A stretch of 64,000 nucleotides of DNA, taken from an uncultured Bacteroides sp. (GTDB taxonomy: Bacteria > Bacteroidota > Bacteroidia > Bacteroidales > Bacteroidaceae). The notes beneath the pieces were generated by a model. It had not been told where the DNA came from. It searched no databases and saw nothing but the letters and a program-made list of their open reading frames with translations. Positions within the stretch are counted from its first letter, which is position 1. Each line of letters opens with the position of its first letter. Position numbers and translations under genes: made by a program. Positions 9,704 to 20,645 of this stretch are shown in pieces. The stretch lies in the NCBI GenBank assembly GCA_949288715.1, contig CASELH010000003.1, forward strand, positions 1 through 64,000. Direction: 5' to 3'.

Positions 9704-10048
9704 TTAAAATTTAAGTCCACCATTACGGGCAGCATCAGCTACCTCCTTTACTCTCCCATGATACAAGTAACCATTACGGTCGAAAACAACAGTAGTTATA
9801 CCTGCTTCTTGAGCTTTCTTGGCAATCAGTTCACCAACCTTAGCAGCCTGTTCTTTCTTCGTCATCTTCTCAGTCATACCCAAAGAAGAAGCTGCAGCCA
9901 GCGTCTTACCCGACAAATCATCAATAAGCTGCACATAAATCTGTTTATTGCTTCTGAATACGCTCATACGCGGGCATTCAGGAGTCCCCGAAATTTTATT
10001 GCGTATTCTATATTTAATTTTAACTCGTCTTTCTATTTTTGTTGTCAT
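9704..10048 (-). CDS. rplR: 50S ribosomal protein L18
   Basis: L18, 114 aa, one of the 5S rRNA binding proteins. Signatures are [35 protein letters not shown] and the C-terminal [20 protein letters not shown]. It lies 20 bp after rplF and 5 bp before rpsE. Confidence 0.98.
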   Translation of the reverse strand: MTTKIERRVKIKYRIRNKISGTPECPRMSVFRSNKQIYVQLIDDLSGKTLAAASSLGMTEKMTKKEQAAKVGELIAKKAQEAGITTVVFDRNGYLYHGRVKEVADAARNGGLKF

Positions 10049-10068
10049 ATTACTATCAATTTAAGCGA

Positions 10069-10638
10069 TTATTTAGCACCAGCTGATTTACCAGACTTTC
10101 TGCGAATTTCTTCACCAACAAATTTAACACCTTTACCTTTGTACGGTTCAGGCTTACGGAAAGAACGTATTTTAGCACAAACCTGTCCAAGCAACTGCTT
10201 GTCACAAGATTCTAAGATAATCAGAGGATTCTTATTTCTTTCCGACTTGGTTTCAACCTTAATCTCAGGCGGAAGCTGGATGAAAATGCTGTGAGTATAG
10301 CCCAAAGCAAGTTCAATGATGTTGCCTTGATTGGAAGCACGATAACCTACACCAACCAATTCCAACTCCTTCTTATAACCTTCTGATACACCAATAATCA
10401 TATTGTTAACCAACGCGCGGTACAAGCCATGAAAAGCATGTCTTTGCTTCACATCATCCAACATGGCATTCTCATTTTCCGTCATCACGACATGCCCGTC
10501 TTCAATGGCAACATTGATAGCAGGATTGACATATTGGCTCATTTCACCTTTCGGTCCCTTTACAGTAACCATATCATTATTCAAAGTCACTGTCACACCA
10601 GCAGGGATAGTAATGGGTAATTTTCCTATTCTTGACAT
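10069..10638 (-). CDS. rplF: 50S ribosomal protein L6
   Basis: L6, 189 aa, near the GTPase-associated region of the 50S. It has two repeated L6 domains: MSRIGKLPITIPAGVTVTL and VKGPKGEMSQ in the first, and GVGYRASNQGNIIELALGY and PEPYKGKGVKFVGEEIRRK in the second. Length is slightly above the E. coli protein because of a basic C-terminal tail (KSGKSAGAK). It follows rpsH by 15 bp. Confidence 0.98.
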   Translation of the reverse strand: MSRIGKLPITIPAGVTVTLNNDMVTVKGPKGEMSQYVNPAINVAIEDGHVVMTENENAMLDDVKQRHAFHGLYRALVNNMIIGVSEGYKKELELVGVGYRASNQGNIIELALGYTHSIFIQLPPEIKVETKSERNKNPLIILESCDKQLLGQVCAKIRSFRKPEPYKGKGVKFVGEEIRRKSGKSAGAK

Positions 10639-10653
10639 TGCTAATTCCTCCTC

Positions 10654-11049
10654 TTAATATACATAACACAAAACTTCACCGCCGATTTTCAGTTCAGCAG
10701 CCTCCTTATTGGTCATCACACCTTTGGAAGTAGAAAGTATAGCAATACCCAAGCCGTTAATTACACGCGGCATATCCTTATAACCGGTATATTTACGCAT
10801 ACCAGGAGATGAAACTCTCTGCAATTTCTTAATGGCATTCACCTTGTTTACCGGATCATACTTCAAGGCAACTTTAATTGTGCCTTGGGGACCATCTTCT
10901 ACAAACTTATAATTAAGAATGTAGCCCTTTTCAAAAAGAATCTTAGTGATTTCTTTTTTCAAATTTGAAGCCGGAACTTCTACTACTCTGTGCTTAGCTT
11001 GAATAGCGTTCCGCAACCTCGTCAAGTAATCTGCTATTGGATCAGTCAT
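10654..11049 (-). CDS. rpsH: 30S ribosomal protein S8
   Basis: S8, 131 aa, a primary 16S rRNA binder of the central domain. It starts MTDPIADYLTRLRNAIQAKH and ends with the conserved KGVMTNKEAAELKIGGEVLC. In E. coli S8 is the translational repressor of the spc operon. The 60-bp gap before this gene is the only sizeable one nearby, but no S8-site mimic was identified. Confidence 0.98.
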   Translation of the reverse strand: MTDPIADYLTRLRNAIQAKHRVVEVPASNLKKEITKILFEKGYILNYKFVEDGPQGTIKVALKYDPVNKVNAIKKLQRVSSPGMRKYTGYKDMPRVINGLGIAILSTSKGVMTNKEAAELKIGGEVLCYVY

Positions 11050-11109
11050 ATAAAAATAAATTAAATTAATCAGGCCTACCCTGACAATATTTAAAAAAAT
11101 TACTTCCTC

Positions 11110-11409
11110 TTACCAGCTGGCCTTCTTTACACCGGGAATAAGCCCATTAGATGCCATCTCACGGAACTGGATTCTGGAGATTCCGAACTGACGGATGTAT
11201 CCTTTCGGACGACCCGTCAGCTTGCAACGGTTGTGCAAGCGAATCGGATTGGCATTCTTAGGAATAGCCTGCAACTTCTGAGCAGCCTCGTAAGCTTCAA
11301 CAGGGTCACCTGTTTTTACGATCTTCTTCAGCGCAGCTCTCTTCTCGGCATACTTGGCTACTAACTTAGCACGTCTTACCTCACGTGCCTTCATTGATTC
11401 CTTTGCCAT
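11110..11409 (-). CDS. rpsN: 30S ribosomal protein S14 (zinc-free form)
   Basis: S14, 99 aa, a 30S head protein. It is the long form: [20 protein letters not shown], with the C-terminal signature [20 protein letters not shown]. The short zinc-binding form carries two CxxC pairs. Here only one Cys is present, so it needs no zinc, matching the zinc-free L36 of the same operon. It lies 6 bp after rplE. Confidence 0.97.
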   Translation of the reverse strand: MAKESMKAREVRRAKLVAKYAEKRAALKKIVKTGDPVEAYEAAQKLQAIPKNANPIRLHNRCKLTGRPKGYIRQFGISRIQFREMASNGLIPGVKKASW

Positions 11410-11415
11410 AATTTA

Positions 11416-11973
11416 TCAGTCTTTTTTTGCGTTCTTAAACGGTAAACCAAACTCTTTCAACAAAGCATACCCTTCCTCATCAGTACGGGCTGAGGTTACA
11501 AAGGTAATATTCATTCCTAAGATTCTGGTTATACTATCGATATTAATTTCAGGGAAAATTATTTGTTCCTGAATACCAAGGGTATAATTGCCACGTCCAT
11601 CGAACTTTCCTTCAATACCTTTGAAGTCACGAATACGGGGCAAAGCTACACGCACCAGCTTCTCCAAGAACTCATACATTCTTTCACGACGCAAAGTCAC
11701 TCTCACACCAATCGGCATTTTCTTACGCAGCTTAAAGTTTGCAATGTCTTTGCGCGAAATGGTTGCCACAGCTTTCTGGCCTGTGATAGCAGTCATTTCA
11801 TTGATTGCAACTTCAATAATCTTCTTATCAGCTACAGCCATGCCCAAACCTTGGTTGAGCACAATCTTCTTAAGCACGGGTATCTGCATGGAAGAAGAAT
11901 ATTGGAACTGTGACTTCAATGCAGGTGCAATACGCTCTGCATATTCTTTCTTAAGGCTAGCAGTATTACTCAT
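11416..11973 (-). CDS. rplE: 50S ribosomal protein L5
   Basis: L5, 185 aa, binds 5S rRNA and contacts the P-site tRNA elbow. Family segments are [29 protein letters not shown]-like [11 protein letters not shown] and [18 protein letters not shown]. It overlaps the end of rplX by one base (translational coupling) and is followed by rpsN after 6 bp. Confidence 0.98.
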   Translation of the reverse strand: MSNTASLKKEYAERIAPALKSQFQYSSSMQIPVLKKIVLNQGLGMAVADKKIIEVAINEMTAITGQKAVATISRKDIANFKLRKKMPIGVRVTLRRERMYEFLEKLVRVALPRIRDFKGIEGKFDGRGNYTLGIQEQIIFPEINIDSITRILGMNITFVTSARTDEEGYALLKEFGLPFKNAKKD

Positions 11974-12293
11974 TACTTAATCTCCTCTCCTGATTTTTTA
12001 GAATAACGCACTAAAGTGCCCTCAGCACTCAATTTTCTCCCGATGCGGGTTCCCTTACCTGTTTTCGAATCTACCGGATTCAAGTTTGAAATATGAATAG
12101 AAGCTTCCTGCTTCACAATGCCACCCTGAGGATTTTTCGCACTAGGCTTCGTAGCTTTCGACACCATGTTGATGCCCTCTACGATAGCACGGTTCTTCTT
12201 CACAAGAACTTTCAATACGCGGCCGGTCTTACCTTTATCCTCACCGGCATTCACGTAAACTGTATCGCCTTTCTTAATATGTAACTTACTCAT
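11973..12293 (-). CDS. rplX: 50S ribosomal protein L24
   Basis: L24, 106 aa, an early 50S assembly initiator. It has the KOW motif near the N-terminus ([20 protein letters not shown]) and the conserved [20 protein letters not shown]. It follows rplN by 20 bp and overlaps rplE by one base. Confidence 0.98.
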   Translation of the reverse strand: MSKLHIKKGDTVYVNAGEDKGKTGRVLKVLVKKNRAIVEGINMVSKATKPSAKNPQGGIVKQEASIHISNLNPVDSKTGKGTRIGRKLSAEGTLVRYSKKSGEEIK

Positions 12294-12313
12294 TACTAAA
12301 CTCTTTTACAATA

Positions 12314-12679
12314 TTAAAGTACTTCAGGAGCGAGTGACACCACTTTCATATTGGTAGCACGAAGTTCACGGGCTACCGGACCGAAAATACGACTTCCTCT
12401 AATTTCGCCTGCATTGTTCAACAACACGCACGCATTGTCATCAAAACGTATATAAGAACCATCCGGACGACGGATTTCTTTCTTCGTACGTACGATCAAA
12501 GCTTTAGACACTGCACCTTTTTTAATATCACTTGAAGGGATCACGCTCTTTACAGAAACGACAATCACGTCTCCCACAGAAGCATAGCGACGACCTGTAC
12601 CGCCCAAAACACGGATACACAGGGCTTCCTTTGCCCCGCTGTTATCGCATACCGTAAGTCTGGATTCTGCTTGTATCAT
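12314..12679 (-). CDS. rplN: 50S ribosomal protein L14
   Basis: L14, 121 aa, at the subunit interface. It begins [20 protein letters not shown] and contains the L14 signature [20 protein letters not shown] and [19 protein letters not shown]. It starts 2 bp after the rpsQ stop. Confidence 0.98.
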   Translation of the reverse strand: MIQAESRLTVCDNSGAKEALCIRVLGGTGRRYASVGDVIVVSVKSVIPSSDIKKGAVSKALIVRTKKEIRRPDGSYIRFDDNACVLLNNAGEIRGSRIFGPVARELRATNMKVVSLAPEVL

Positions 12680-12681
12680 AA

Positions 12682-12951
12682 TTATTTAACTCTTTCAACA
12701 ATTTCAACTAATCTCCATCTCTTAGTCTTGCTCAAAGGACGAGTTTCCATAATGCGTACCGTGTCGCCAACATTGCACTCATTCTTCTCATCATGCACAT
12801 GGTACTTCTTCGTTTTGCTAACGAACTTGCCATAAATAGGGTGTTTCTCCTTAAACTTGGCTGCCACAGTAATGGTTTTATCCATCTTGTTGCTCAGCAC
12901 AACACCCATTCTTTCTTTTCTTAAATTTCTTGCTTCCATCAAACCCATCAT
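12682..12951 (-). CDS. rpsQ: 30S ribosomal protein S17
   Basis: S17, 85-89 aa, a primary 16S rRNA binder with an OB fold. Core: [20 protein letters not shown], then [20 protein letters not shown]. The ATG at 12951 overlaps the rpmC TGA as ATGA, which supports coupling from that start. An internal ATG at 12939 (giving MEARNLRK) matches the usual N-terminus of the family and is an equally good candidate. Confidence 0.96.
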   Translation of the reverse strand: MMGLMEARNLRKERMGVVLSNKMDKTITVAAKFKEKHPIYGKFVSKTKKYHVHDEKNECNVGDTVRIMETRPLSKTKRWRLVEIVERVK

Positions 12952-13145
12952 TTATTGTTAAGTTCTCTTTGGCGTAACTCAGTTTTCATACGCGCAATAG
13001 TCTTGCGTAATTGTTTGATCTGAGCAGGATTTTCCAACGGAGAAATAGAATGATTCAAGATCATTTGGTTGTAGTTAGCCATTTCCGCCTCTACTCTTTC
13101 TGCCAAATCGGCAGTAGACAATTCTCTAATTTCTGCTATCTTCAT
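12948..13145 (-). CDS. rpmC: 50S ribosomal protein L29
   Basis: L29, 65 aa, a two-helix protein at the peptide exit tunnel, where it helps dock the trigger factor and [21 protein letters not shown] at the start and [19 protein letters not shown] near the end are characteristic. It lies 5 bp after rplP and shares ATGA with rpsQ. Confidence 0.97.
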   Translation of the reverse strand: MKIAEIRELSTADLAERVEAEMANYNQMILNHSISPLENPAQIKQLRKTIARMKTELRQRELNNK

Positions 13146-13150
13146 ACCTC

Positions 13151-13585
13151 TTACGCATTTTGGTTTTGAATATCATAATCACGTCTTACCACAAACTTTG
13201 TAGTAATAGGGAGCTTCTGTGCAGCCAAACGCAAAGCTTCCTTTGCGACTTCATAAGATACTCCTTCTGCCTCAATAATTATTCTACCCGGAGTAACAGG
13301 AGCCACGAATCCTTCGGGGTTACCTTTACCTTTACCCATACGTACGTCAGCAGGCTTTCTCGTAATAGGCTTATCAGGGAAAATACGGATCCATATCTGT
13401 CCTTGACGTTGCATATATCTGGTCACTGCAACACGAGCAGCTTCAATCTGCCGGCCGGTAATCCATTTGGTCTCCAAAGCCTTGATTCCGAAAGAACCAA
13501 AAGCCAACTGGTTTCCTCTTTGGGCATTACCCTTTTGACGGCCTTTCTGTTGTCTTCTGAATTTAGTTTTTTTCGGTTGTAACAT
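13151..13585 (-). CDS. rplP: 50S ribosomal protein L16
   Basis: L16, 144 aa, organises the tRNA-binding architecture of the 50S. It starts [19 protein letters not shown] and shows [20 protein letters not shown] and [20 protein letters not shown]. The segment around RMGKGKG is where the family carries the L16 Arg hydroxylation site in some bacteria. It lies between rpsC (20 bp) and rpmC (5 bp). Confidence 0.98.
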   Translation of the reverse strand: MLQPKKTKFRRQQKGRQKGNAQRGNQLAFGSFGIKALETKWITGRQIEAARVAVTRYMQRQGQIWIRIFPDKPITRKPADVRMGKGKGNPEGFVAPVTPGRIIIEAEGVSYEVAKEALRLAAQKLPITTKFVVRRDYDIQNQNA

Positions 13586-13605
13586 AGTTCTTACAAATAA
13601 ACTTG

Positions 13606-14325
13606 TTAGCGATTATTTTTCTTTCTTTTGAAGTTTCTACCGCCATTACTGTTGCTGCGGCCACTTTCCTTCTGAGTAAAGTTCGGAGCCAAATCTCTCT
13701 TGCCATACACTTCACCTCTACAAATCCAAACTTTAATGCCGAGAAGACCTACCTTAGTCAACGCTTCAGCGTGGCAATAGTCGATATCAGCACGGAAAGT
13801 ATGCAACGGCGTTCTTCCTTCCTTATACATTTCAGAACGTGCCATTTCAGCACCGTTCAAACGTCCTGAAATCTGAATTTTGATGCCTTCCGCACCCATA
13901 CGCATTGTGTTGGCAATAGCCATCTTAATGGCGCGGCGATAGGCAATCTTACCTTCAACCTGGCGAGCGATGTTATTGGCAACAATAACAGCGTCAAGCT
14001 CCGGTCTTTTCACTTCGAAGATGTTAATTTGAATATCTTTATCGGTAATTTTCTTCAACTCTTCCTTCAACTTGTCAACTTCTTGACCACCCTTACCGAT
14101 AATGATACCCGGGCGTGCAGTACAAACAGTAATAGTCACCAGCTTCAGGGTGCGCTCGATAACGATTCTCGATACGCTAGCCTTTGCGAGTCTGGCATTC
14201 AAATATTTACGGATTTTGCTGTCTTCCAGCAACGAATCACCGTAATTTTTTCCACCATACCAATTGGAATCCCATCCTCTGATAATTCCTAAACGGTTGC
14301 TTATTGGATTAACTTTTTGTCCCAT
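13606..14325 (-). CDS. rpsC: 30S ribosomal protein S3
   Basis: S3, 239 aa, lines the mRNA entry of the 30S. It starts [20 protein letters not shown], has the KH domain with [20 protein letters not shown] (GXXG loop, about 60-110), and the C-terminal domain with [20 protein letters not shown]. The tail ([18 protein letters not shown]) is basic and low in complexity. It follows rplV by 7 bp. Confidence 0.98.
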   Translation of the reverse strand: MGQKVNPISNRLGIIRGWDSNWYGGKNYGDSLLEDSKIRKYLNARLAKASVSRIVIERTLKLVTITVCTARPGIIIGKGGQEVDKLKEELKKITDKDIQINIFEVKRPELDAVIVANNIARQVEGKIAYRRAIKMAIANTMRMGAEGIKIQISGRLNGAEMARSEMYKEGRTPLHTFRADIDYCHAEALTKVGLLGIKVWICRGEVYGKRDLAPNFTQKESGRSNSNGGRNFKRKKNNR

Positions 14326-14332
14326 TTACACC

Positions 14333-14743
14333 TTAATTTTGATCTTCGTTATTACTTTTAGAACCAACGAACAATGTTACATGGTTTGAACGCTTACGAA
14401 TTCTGTAACCTCTGCCCTGCGGAGCCGGACGCATTCTTTTCAGCGTTGCGCCGCCATCTACAAAAATCTTAGTTACATACAGTTCGCCACTTTCAGCTTT
14501 CCGTTCGTTTTTTTGCTCCCAGTTAGCTATTGCAGAACGCAGCAACTTTTCAACACGCGCAGCAGCCTCTTTAGAAGAGAACTTCAAAACACCAAGTGCT
14601 CTGTTTACCTCCATACCGCGTATCATGTCTGCCACCAGGCGCATCTTACGTGGAGAGGTAGGAACATTCCGCAATTTTGCAAAATACATGGTTTTAAGGG
14701 CCTCTTTTCTCTTATCAGCCGATATTTTTTTTCTTGCTCCCAT
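14333..14743 (-). CDS. rplV: 50S ribosomal protein L22
   Basis: L22, 136 aa, whose long beta-hairpin lines the peptide exit tunnel. Signatures: [39 protein letters not shown], and the hairpin region [20 protein letters not shown]. It lies 39 bp after rpsS. Confidence 0.98.
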   Translation of the reverse strand: MGARKKISADKRKEALKTMYFAKLRNVPTSPRKMRLVADMIRGMEVNRALGVLKFSSKEAAARVEKLLRSAIANWEQKNERKAESGELYVTKIFVDGGATLKRMRPAPQGRGYRIRKRSNHVTLFVGSKSNNEDQN

Positions 14744-14782
14744 TTTATCTTATTACTTTTTTATTTCAGTAAACACCTGTCC

Positions 14783-15052
14783 TTATTTCTTCTTGTTACC
14801 GGCATGGCCTCTGAAAGTACGTGTCGGAGCAAACTCGCCCAACTTGTGCCCCACCATGTTCTCAGTAACATAAACAGGGATAAATTTATTTCCATTGTGA
14901 ACTGCAACGGTATGCCCTACGAAATCAGGCGAAATCATTGAAGCTCTGGCCCAAGTCTTAACAACCACTTTCTTGCCACTTTCATTCATGGCAAGAATCT
15001 TTTTTTCAAGCTTAACGTTAATATACGGACCTTTTTTTAATGAACGACTCAT
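14783..15052 (-). CDS. rpsS: 30S ribosomal protein S19
   Basis: S19, 89 aa, in the 30S head, partner of S13. It begins [20 protein letters not shown] and has [20 protein letters not shown] followed by [20 protein letters not shown], all diagnostic. It follows rplB by 20 bp. Confidence 0.98.
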   Translation of the reverse strand: MSRSLKKGPYINVKLEKKILAMNESGKKVVVKTWARASMISPDFVGHTVAVHNGNKFIPVYVTENMVGHKLGEFAPTRTFRGHAGNKKK

Positions 15053-15072
15053 AATTTTCTCAATTAATCAGG

Positions 15073-15897
15073 TTACTTCTTTCTTCTCTCAATAATATAC
15101 TTAGACGATTGCTTCTTCGGAGCCCTAGTCTTAAGACCCTTAGCATACAATCCCTTGCGAGATCTCGGATGACCTCCGGAAGCGCGTCCTTCACCACCAC
15201 CCATCGGGTGATCTACCGGGTTCATTACGACACCACGGTTGCGCGGACGACGTCCTAACCAGCGGGTACGTCCTGCTTTACCAGAACTTTCCAAACCATG
15301 ATCCGAATTACCTACACTGCCTATAGTAGCCTTGCAGGTGCAAAGGATTTGTCGAAGTTCACCTGAAGGCAACTTGATCACACAGTATTTACCTTCTCGC
15401 GAAGTCAACTGAGCAAAGTTGCCAGCCGAACGGACTAATGCAGCACCCTGTCCCGGACGCAACTCAATATTATGAATCACGGTACCAACCGGGATATTCT
15501 TCAGAGGAAGGGCATTTCCTACTTCAGGAGCAGCATCCTCACCTGACATCAAAGTCGCACCAACTTGCAATCCATTGGGAGCAATAATATATCTTTTTTC
15601 ACCGTCTGCGTAAAACAACAAAGCGATACGAGCCGAACGATTCGGATCGTACTCAATAGTTTTTACAACAGCCGGCACACCGTCTTTATTTCTCTTGAAG
15701 TCGATAATACGAATTACCTTCTTGTGGCCACCACCAATGTAACGCATGGTCATCTTACCTTGGTTGTTACGACCGCCAGAAGATTTCTTTCCAAATACAA
15801 GAGACTTTTCTGGTACCCGCGCAGTAATTTCTTCAAAAGTACCAATAATTTTATGTCTTTGCCCCGGTGTTGTGGGCTTAAATTTACGTACTGCCAT
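15073..15897 (-). CDS. rplB: 50S ribosomal protein L2
   Basis: L2, 274 aa, required for subunit joining and close to the peptidyl-transferase centre. It starts [17 protein letters not shown], has an OB/SH3-like core, and the invariant loop [20 protein letters not shown] near the C-terminus with the functionally important His. It follows rplW by 8 bp. Confidence 0.98.
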   Translation of the reverse strand: MAVRKFKPTTPGQRHKIIGTFEEITARVPEKSLVFGKKSSGGRNNQGKMTMRYIGGGHKKVIRIIDFKRNKDGVPAVVKTIEYDPNRSARIALLFYADGEKRYIIAPNGLQVGATLMSGEDAAPEVGNALPLKNIPVGTVIHNIELRPGQGAALVRSAGNFAQLTSREGKYCVIKLPSGELRQILCTCKATIGSVGNSDHGLESSGKAGRTRWLGRRPRNRGVVMNPVDHPMGGGEGRASGGHPRSRKGLYAKGLKTRAPKKQSSKYIIERRKK

Positions 15898-15905
15898 TTC
15901 TATTC

Positions 15906-16199
15906 TTAAATATTGCTATAAAAATCAATCGTATCACCCTCTTTCAACGTCACGATAGCTTTCTTATAAGCATTGGTACGGCCGTTGATGAGACCAGCTC
16001 TTGTATACCGGGATTTCGACTTTCCTGCATAGCGCATTGTATTCACGTCGACCACGGTAACATTGTAAAGGGATTCCACCTCTTTCTTAATCTCCAACTT
16101 GTTAGCATCCGGACGCACGATAAAGCCGAAACGGTTGTTCTGCTTCTCGGTTATCGCCGTCATTTTCTCAGTGACAATCGGTTTAATAATAATTCCCAT
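15906..16199 (-). CDS. rplW: 50S ribosomal protein L23
   Basis: L23, 97 aa, at the tunnel exit, the docking point for trigger factor and SRP. Signatures: [40 protein letters not shown] and [19 protein letters not shown]. It lies 3 bp after rplD. Confidence 0.98.
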   Translation of the reverse strand: MGIIIKPIVTEKMTAITEKQNNRFGFIVRPDANKLEIKKEVESLYNVTVVDVNTMRYAGKSKSRYTRAGLINGRTNAYKKAIVTLKEGDTIDFYSNI

Positions 16200-16202
16200 T
16201 AT

Positions 16203-16841
16203 TTAAGCCTCCTTTTTACTTAAAATATTGTCGATGGCAGAAAGAGCATTTTCTGTAAACACAACGACCCCAGCGTCCAATACTCTATAAGTATTTAACC
16301 CTGAGATAGTCTGCACATTTGCACCCTTCAAGTTACGAGCCGACAAATATACGTTTTTATTCGATTCCGGTAAAACCATAAGCAGCTTCTTGTCGGATAC
16401 TTTAAGATTTTTTGTGATATCTATAAAGTTCTTGGTCTTGGGAGCCTCAAAAGTGAAGTCCTCAATCACTACAATAGCATTTTCTTGAGCCTTGTAAGAC
16501 AATGCAGATTTGCGAGCCAAAGCCTTAACTTTCTTATTCAACTTGAAAGAATAATCACGGGGCTTGGGACCAAATACACGACCACCGCCAACCAATACAG
16601 GCGAGTTCATATCACCACGACGTGCACCGCCGCCACCTTTCTGGCGACCGATTTTACGAGTAGAGCCACTTATTTCACTTCTTTCTTTAGACTTGTGTGT
16701 TCCTTGGCGTTGGTTAGCCATGAATTGCTTAACATCCAAGTAAATAGCGTGATCGTTAGGCTCAATTCCGAAGATAGCTTCGTTCAACGCAACCTTTCTT
16801 CCGGTGTCTTCACCCTTAATGTTATATACACTAACTTCCAT
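16203..16841 (-). CDS. rplD: 50S ribosomal protein L4
   Basis: L4, 212 aa, whose extended loop lines the exit tunnel. It starts [17 protein letters not shown]. The loop is visible as [20 protein letters not shown], and [19 protein letters not shown] follows. In E. coli L4 is also the autoregulator of the S10 operon. The start overlaps the rplC stop by one base. Confidence 0.98.
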   Translation of the reverse strand: MEVSVYNIKGEDTGRKVALNEAIFGIEPNDHAIYLDVKQFMANQRQGTHKSKERSEISGSTRKIGRQKGGGGARRGDMNSPVLVGGGRVFGPKPRDYSFKLNKKVKALARKSALSYKAQENAIVVIEDFTFEAPKTKNFIDITKNLKVSDKKLLMVLPESNKNVYLSARNLKGANVQTISGLNTYRVLDAGVVVFTENALSAIDNILSKKEA

Positions 16842-17455
16842 TATTTCTCAATTAATACGATTGAACCTTTGCAACCCGGAACAGACCCCTTTACCAAAAG
16901 GAGGTTATGTTCAGCGATTACCTTTAACACACGCAGGTTTTGGATAGTTACTCTGTCACCACCCATTTGACCGCCCATTCGCATTCCCTTGAATACTTTT
17001 GCGGGATAAGAACATGCACCGATAGAACCCGGCTTACGGGCACGGTTGTGCTGACCATGAGTAGTCTGGCCCACACCGCCGAAACCATGTCTCTTGACAA
17101 CGCCCTGGAAGCCTCTACCTTTGGAAGTTCCAATGACGTCAACAAACACTTCATCGTTGAAGATATCCACGGTAACGGTGTCACCAAGGTTCAATGCATC
17201 AAATCCTTTGAACTCAGCCAAGTGTTTCTTGGGTGTTACTCCTGCCTTCTTGAAGTGTCCCAGCAAAGGCTTGGTAGTATGCTTTTCCTTCTTGTCCTGG
17301 AAACCCAGTTGCACAGCGGCATAGCCGTCTTTTTCTACCGTCTTTACTTGAGTAACAACACAAGGACCTGCTTCGATAACAGTGCATGGTACATTTTTAC
17401 CCTCGGCACTGAAAACGGATGTCATTCCGATTTTTTTTCCTAATAATCCTGGCAT
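16841..17455 (-). CDS. rplC: 50S ribosomal protein L3
   Basis: L3, 204 aa, an assembly initiator of the 50S that reaches the peptidyl-transferase centre. It starts [20 protein letters not shown] and has [19 protein letters not shown], the loop with the Gln that is methylated in some bacteria, and [20 protein letters not shown]. It follows rpsJ by 22 bp. Confidence 0.98.
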   Translation of the reverse strand: MPGLLGKKIGMTSVFSAEGKNVPCTVIEAGPCVVTQVKTVEKDGYAAVQLGFQDKKEKHTTKPLLGHFKKAGVTPKKHLAEFKGFDALNLGDTVTVDIFNDEVFVDVIGTSKGRGFQGVVKRHGFGGVGQTTHGQHNRARKPGSIGACSYPAKVFKGMRMGGQMGGDRVTIQNLRVLKVIAEHNLLLVKGSVPGCKGSIVLIEK

Positions 17456-17477
17456 TTCACTTAAATTTTAGATACAC

Positions 17478-17783
17478 TTACACTTTAATTTCTACTTCCA
17501 CACCACTCGGCAACTCCAGCTTCATCAAAGCATCAACTGTTTTGGCAGTAGAGCTATAGATGTCAATCAATCTCTTGTAAGAAGAAAGCTCGAATTGTTC
17601 ACGCGACTTCTTGTTTACGAAAGTCGAACGGTTTACAGTAAAGATACGCTTATGCGTAGGAAGAGGAATAGGACCGCTGACGATAGCGCCCGTCGTCTTC
17701 ACTGTTCTTACAATCTTCTCAGCCGATTTGTCAACCAAGTTGTGGTCGTAAGATTTCAATTTGATTCTGATTTTTTGACTCAT
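17478..17783 (-). CDS. rpsJ: 30S ribosomal protein S10
   Basis: S10 (NusE), 101 aa, a 30S head protein that in other bacteria also joins antitermination complexes with Nus[21 protein letters not shown] and [18 protein letters not shown] are diagnostic. It is the first gene after fusA. The 87-bp gap between them carries two overlapping hairpins. Confidence 0.98.
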   Translation of the reverse strand: MSQKIRIKLKSYDHNLVDKSAEKIVRTVKTTGAIVSGPIPLPTHKRIFTVNRSTFVNKKSREQFELSSYKRLIDIYSSTAKTVDALMKLELPSGVEVEIKV

Positions 17784-17814
17784 TTCTATTTAATCATTAA
17801 ACATGTTATTAAAC

Positions 17815-17855
17815 GGAGAAACTCCGCAGGTTAAGAGTCATACGCTAACCTGCGG
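17815..17855 (-). promoter_or_regulatory. Overlapping hairpins between fusA and rpsJ
   Basis: CCGCAGGTTA (17824-17833) and TAACCTGCGG (17846-17855) form a perfect 10-bp stem with a 12-nt loop. GGAG-AAA-CTCC (17815-17825) forms a second small hairpin that shares bases 17824-17825, so both cannot be complete at once. No T-run follows. The position, between the str and S10 gene blocks, suits an attenuator, processing site or S10 leader. Only the structure is seen. Confidence 0.55.
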
Positions 17856-17870
17856 GTTTCAAGATTTTAT

Positions 17871-19988
17871 TTAAAGCAATTCCGAATGTCCCTTCACTTC
17901 ATCGAGCACAGCCTTAGCTATCGAAGTAGAAACCTGTGCATGATGGTCGTAGGTCATGGAAGAGGTCGCACGGCCGGAAGTGATGGTACGCAGAGCCGTC
18001 ACATAGCCGAACATCTCTGCCAGCGGAACCATGGCCTTCACGATGCGGGCACCCGAACGGCTCGATTCCATACCTTCCACCTGTCCGCGGCGCTTGTTCA
18101 AGTCGCCAATGACATCACCCATGTTTTCTTCCGGAGTCACAACCTCCAGCTTCATGATAGGCTCCATCAATACAGGACCTGCCTTAGAGCAAGCGTTCTT
18201 ATAAGCCTGGATGGCGCAGATTTCAAATGACAACTGGTCGGAGTCTACAGGGTGGAACGAGCCATCCAACAAAGTCACCTTCAGGCTGTCCATCGGGAAA
18301 CCTGCCAACACGCCATTCTTCATAGCTGTCTGGAAGCCCTTCTGAACAGAGGGGATAAATTCCTTAGGAATATTACCACCGGTCACCTCGTTGATAAACT
18401 GCAATCCACCTTCCTTGAAGTCCTCATCAACAGGACCTACATTAACGATGATGTCAGCAAACTTACCACGACCACCGGACTGTTTCTTATAAACCTCACG
18501 CAAGTTCACTGTCTTCGTGATAGCCTCCTTGTAGTTTACCTGAGGCTTACCTTGGTTACACTCAACCTTGAATTCACGCTTCAAGCGGTCGATAATGATA
18601 TCCAAGTGCAACTCACCCATACCGGAGATAACCGTCTGGCCGGTCTGCTCATCCGTGCGGACAGTGAATGTCGGGTCTTCCTCGGCCAATTTAGCCAAAC
18701 CGTTAGACAGCTTGTCCATATCCTTCTGCGTCTTCGGCTCGACTGCAATACCGATAACCGGTTCGGGGAAGTCCATAGACTCCAATACAATCGGGGCAGT
18801 CTCATCGCACAAAGTATCACCTGTACGGATATCCTTGAAGCCTACACCGGCACCGATGTCACCGGCCGAAATCACTTCCACCGGATTCTGCTTGTTGGAG
18901 TGCATCTGGAACAAGCGGGAAACGCGTTCCTTCTTGCCCGAACGGCTATTGTAGATATACGAGCCGGCCTCAACCTTACCGGAGTAAACGCGGAAGAATG
19001 TCAGACGACCTACATACGGGTCGGTAGCAATCTTGAATGCCAAAGCCGCCGTCTTCTCATCCTCATCCGGCTTGCGGTCTTCCTCAGCGCCGGTTTCAGG
19101 ATTGGTACCTACGATGTTCGGGGTATCCAGCGGTGAAGGCAAGAAGGCACATACATAATCGAGCAACGTCTGCACGCCCTTGTTCTTAAAAGAAGAACCG
19201 CACAACATAGGCACAATGTCCATCTTCAAAGTAGCGGCACGCAAACCACGCAAGATTTCCTCTTCCGTAATGGAAGAGGGGTCTTCAAAGTATTTCTCCA
19301 TCAGCGCATCGTCGTAGCTAGCCACTGTTTCCAGCATCTTGCCTCTCCACTCTTCAGCCTCATCAACCAAGTTGGCGGGAATCTCTTCTACGTCATAATC
19401 TGCGCCCATAGTCTCATCGTGCCACAGGATAGCCTTCATCTTAATCAGGTCTACAACACCCTTGAAGTTCTCTTCAGCGCCGATAGGAATAACCACCGGG
19501 CAAGGATTTGCGCCCAAAACGTCCTTCATCTGGCGCACTACCTCAAAGAAGTCTGCACCCGAGCGGTCCATTTTGTTCACATACCCGATGCGCGGCACAT
19601 TGTACTTGTCAGCCTGGCGCCACACAGTCTCCGACTGGGGCTCAACGCCACCTACAGCACAATAAGTAGCCACCGCACCGTCCAACACACGCAGCGAACG
19701 CTCTACTTCAGCAGTAAAGTCCACGTGTCCCGGAGTGTCGATCAAGTTGATTTTATATTTATTACCCGCATAGTTCCAATAAGTAGTCGTAGCCGCAGAG
19801 GTAATCGTAATGCCACGCTCCTGCTCTTGCGCCATCCAGTCCATCGTAGCGGCACCATCGTGCACTTCTCCGATTTTGTGAGTCAAGCCCGTGTAGAACA
19901 AGATACGCTCAGAAGTCGTAGTCTTACCCGCATCGATGTGGGCCATGATACCAATGTTACGGGTTAAATGTAAATCGCGCTTTGCCAT
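17871..19988 (-). CDS. fusA: Elongation factor G
   Basis: EF-G, 705 aa, the translocation GTPase. The G domain has [19 protein letters not shown] (P-loop), [14 protein letters not shown] (switch I region), DTPGHVDF and [10 protein letters not shown]. Domains II-V follow, with the domain IV segment [17 protein letters not shown] and the C-terminal [20 protein letters not shown]. It lies in the str position, 36 bp after rpsG. Other EF-G paralogs may exist elsewhere in such genomes. This copy in the ribosomal operon is the housekeeping one. Confidence 0.98.
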   Translation of the reverse strand: MAKRDLHLTRNIGIMAHIDAGKTTTSERILFYTGLTHKIGEVHDGAATMDWMAQEQERGITITSAATTTYWNYAGNKYKINLIDTPGHVDFTAEVERSLRVLDGAVATYCAVGGVEPQSETVWRQADKYNVPRIGYVNKMDRSGADFFEVVRQMKDVLGANPCPVVIPIGAEENFKGVVDLIKMKAILWHDETMGADYDVEEIPANLVDEAEEWRGKMLETVASYDDALMEKYFEDPSSITEEEILRGLRAATLKMDIVPMLCGSSFKNKGVQTLLDYVCAFLPSPLDTPNIVGTNPETGAEEDRKPDEDEKTAALAFKIATDPYVGRLTFFRVYSGKVEAGSYIYNSRSGKKERVSRLFQMHSNKQNPVEVISAGDIGAGVGFKDIRTGDTLCDETAPIVLESMDFPEPVIGIAVEPKTQKDMDKLSNGLAKLAEEDPTFTVRTDEQTGQTVISGMGELHLDIIIDRLKREFKVECNQGKPQVNYKEAITKTVNLREVYKKQSGGRGKFADIIVNVGPVDEDFKEGGLQFINEVTGGNIPKEFIPSVQKGFQTAMKNGVLAGFPMDSLKVTLLDGSFHPVDSDQLSFEICAIQAYKNACSKAGPVLMEPIMKLEVVTPEENMGDVIGDLNKRRGQVEGMESSRSGARIVKAMVPLAEMFGYVTALRTITSGRATSSMTYDHHAQVSTSIAKAVLDEVKGHSELL

Positions 19989-20024
19989 TTTCTAACACCT
20001 ATTATTTTATCATTAATACTAAAA

Positions 20025-20501
20025 TCAGAAGCGGAAATGAGCGAATGCACGGTTTGCCTCAGCCATTCTGTGCATATCTTCTTTACGTTTGAAAGCACCG
20101 CCCTGCTCGTTGTAAGCGTCCATGATTTCAGCCGCCAGCTTGTCAGCCATCGACTTGCCACCACGTTTGCGGGCGAAGATAATCAAATTCTTCATGGAGA
20201 TTGACTCCTTACGGTCGGGACGGATTTCCGTAGGCACCTGGAAAGTAGCACCACCCACACGGCGAGACTTCACTTCCACCTGCGGAGTCACATTATCCAA
20301 AGCCTTCTTCCAGATTTCGAGGGCGGTCTTCTCCTCGTTTTGCATCTTATTCTTTACGGTTTCCAATGCAGCATAAAAGATTTCATAAGAAGTGTTCTTC
20401 TTGCCATCATACATCAGATGGTTCACAAACTTGGAAACTTTCACATCATTGAACACGGGATCCGGCAGGATAACGCGTTTTTTAGGTTTTGCTTTTCTCA
20501 T
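20025..20501 (-). CDS. rpsG: 30S ribosomal protein S7
   Basis: S7, 158 aa, the assembly initiator of the 30S head, contacting the E-site tRNA. It begins [20 protein letters not shown] and has [20 protein letters not shown] and [20 protein letters not shown]. It lies 36 bp before fusA. The 144-bp gap from rpsL is long for this operon, and nothing recognisable was seen in it. Confidence 0.98.
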   Translation of the reverse strand: MRKAKPKKRVILPDPVFNDVKVSKFVNHLMYDGKKNTSYEIFYAALETVKNKMQNEEKTALEIWKKALDNVTPQVEVKSRRVGGATFQVPTEIRPDRKESISMKNLIIFARKRGGKSMADKLAAEIMDAYNEQGGAFKRKEDMHRMAEANRAFAHFRF

Positions 20502-20645
20502 TGTCTTTAATGATTTGTTTTCGTCCTTGGTTGTTTACTTCTGTCGTCTTCAACTTCCCCTCTGGGAAATTTACTCAACCTTTAGCATCTTCCAAGCAAA
20601 CTAAAACGTTTGTTTATTACTTTAAGTTTTTACGTCGGCTACGGT

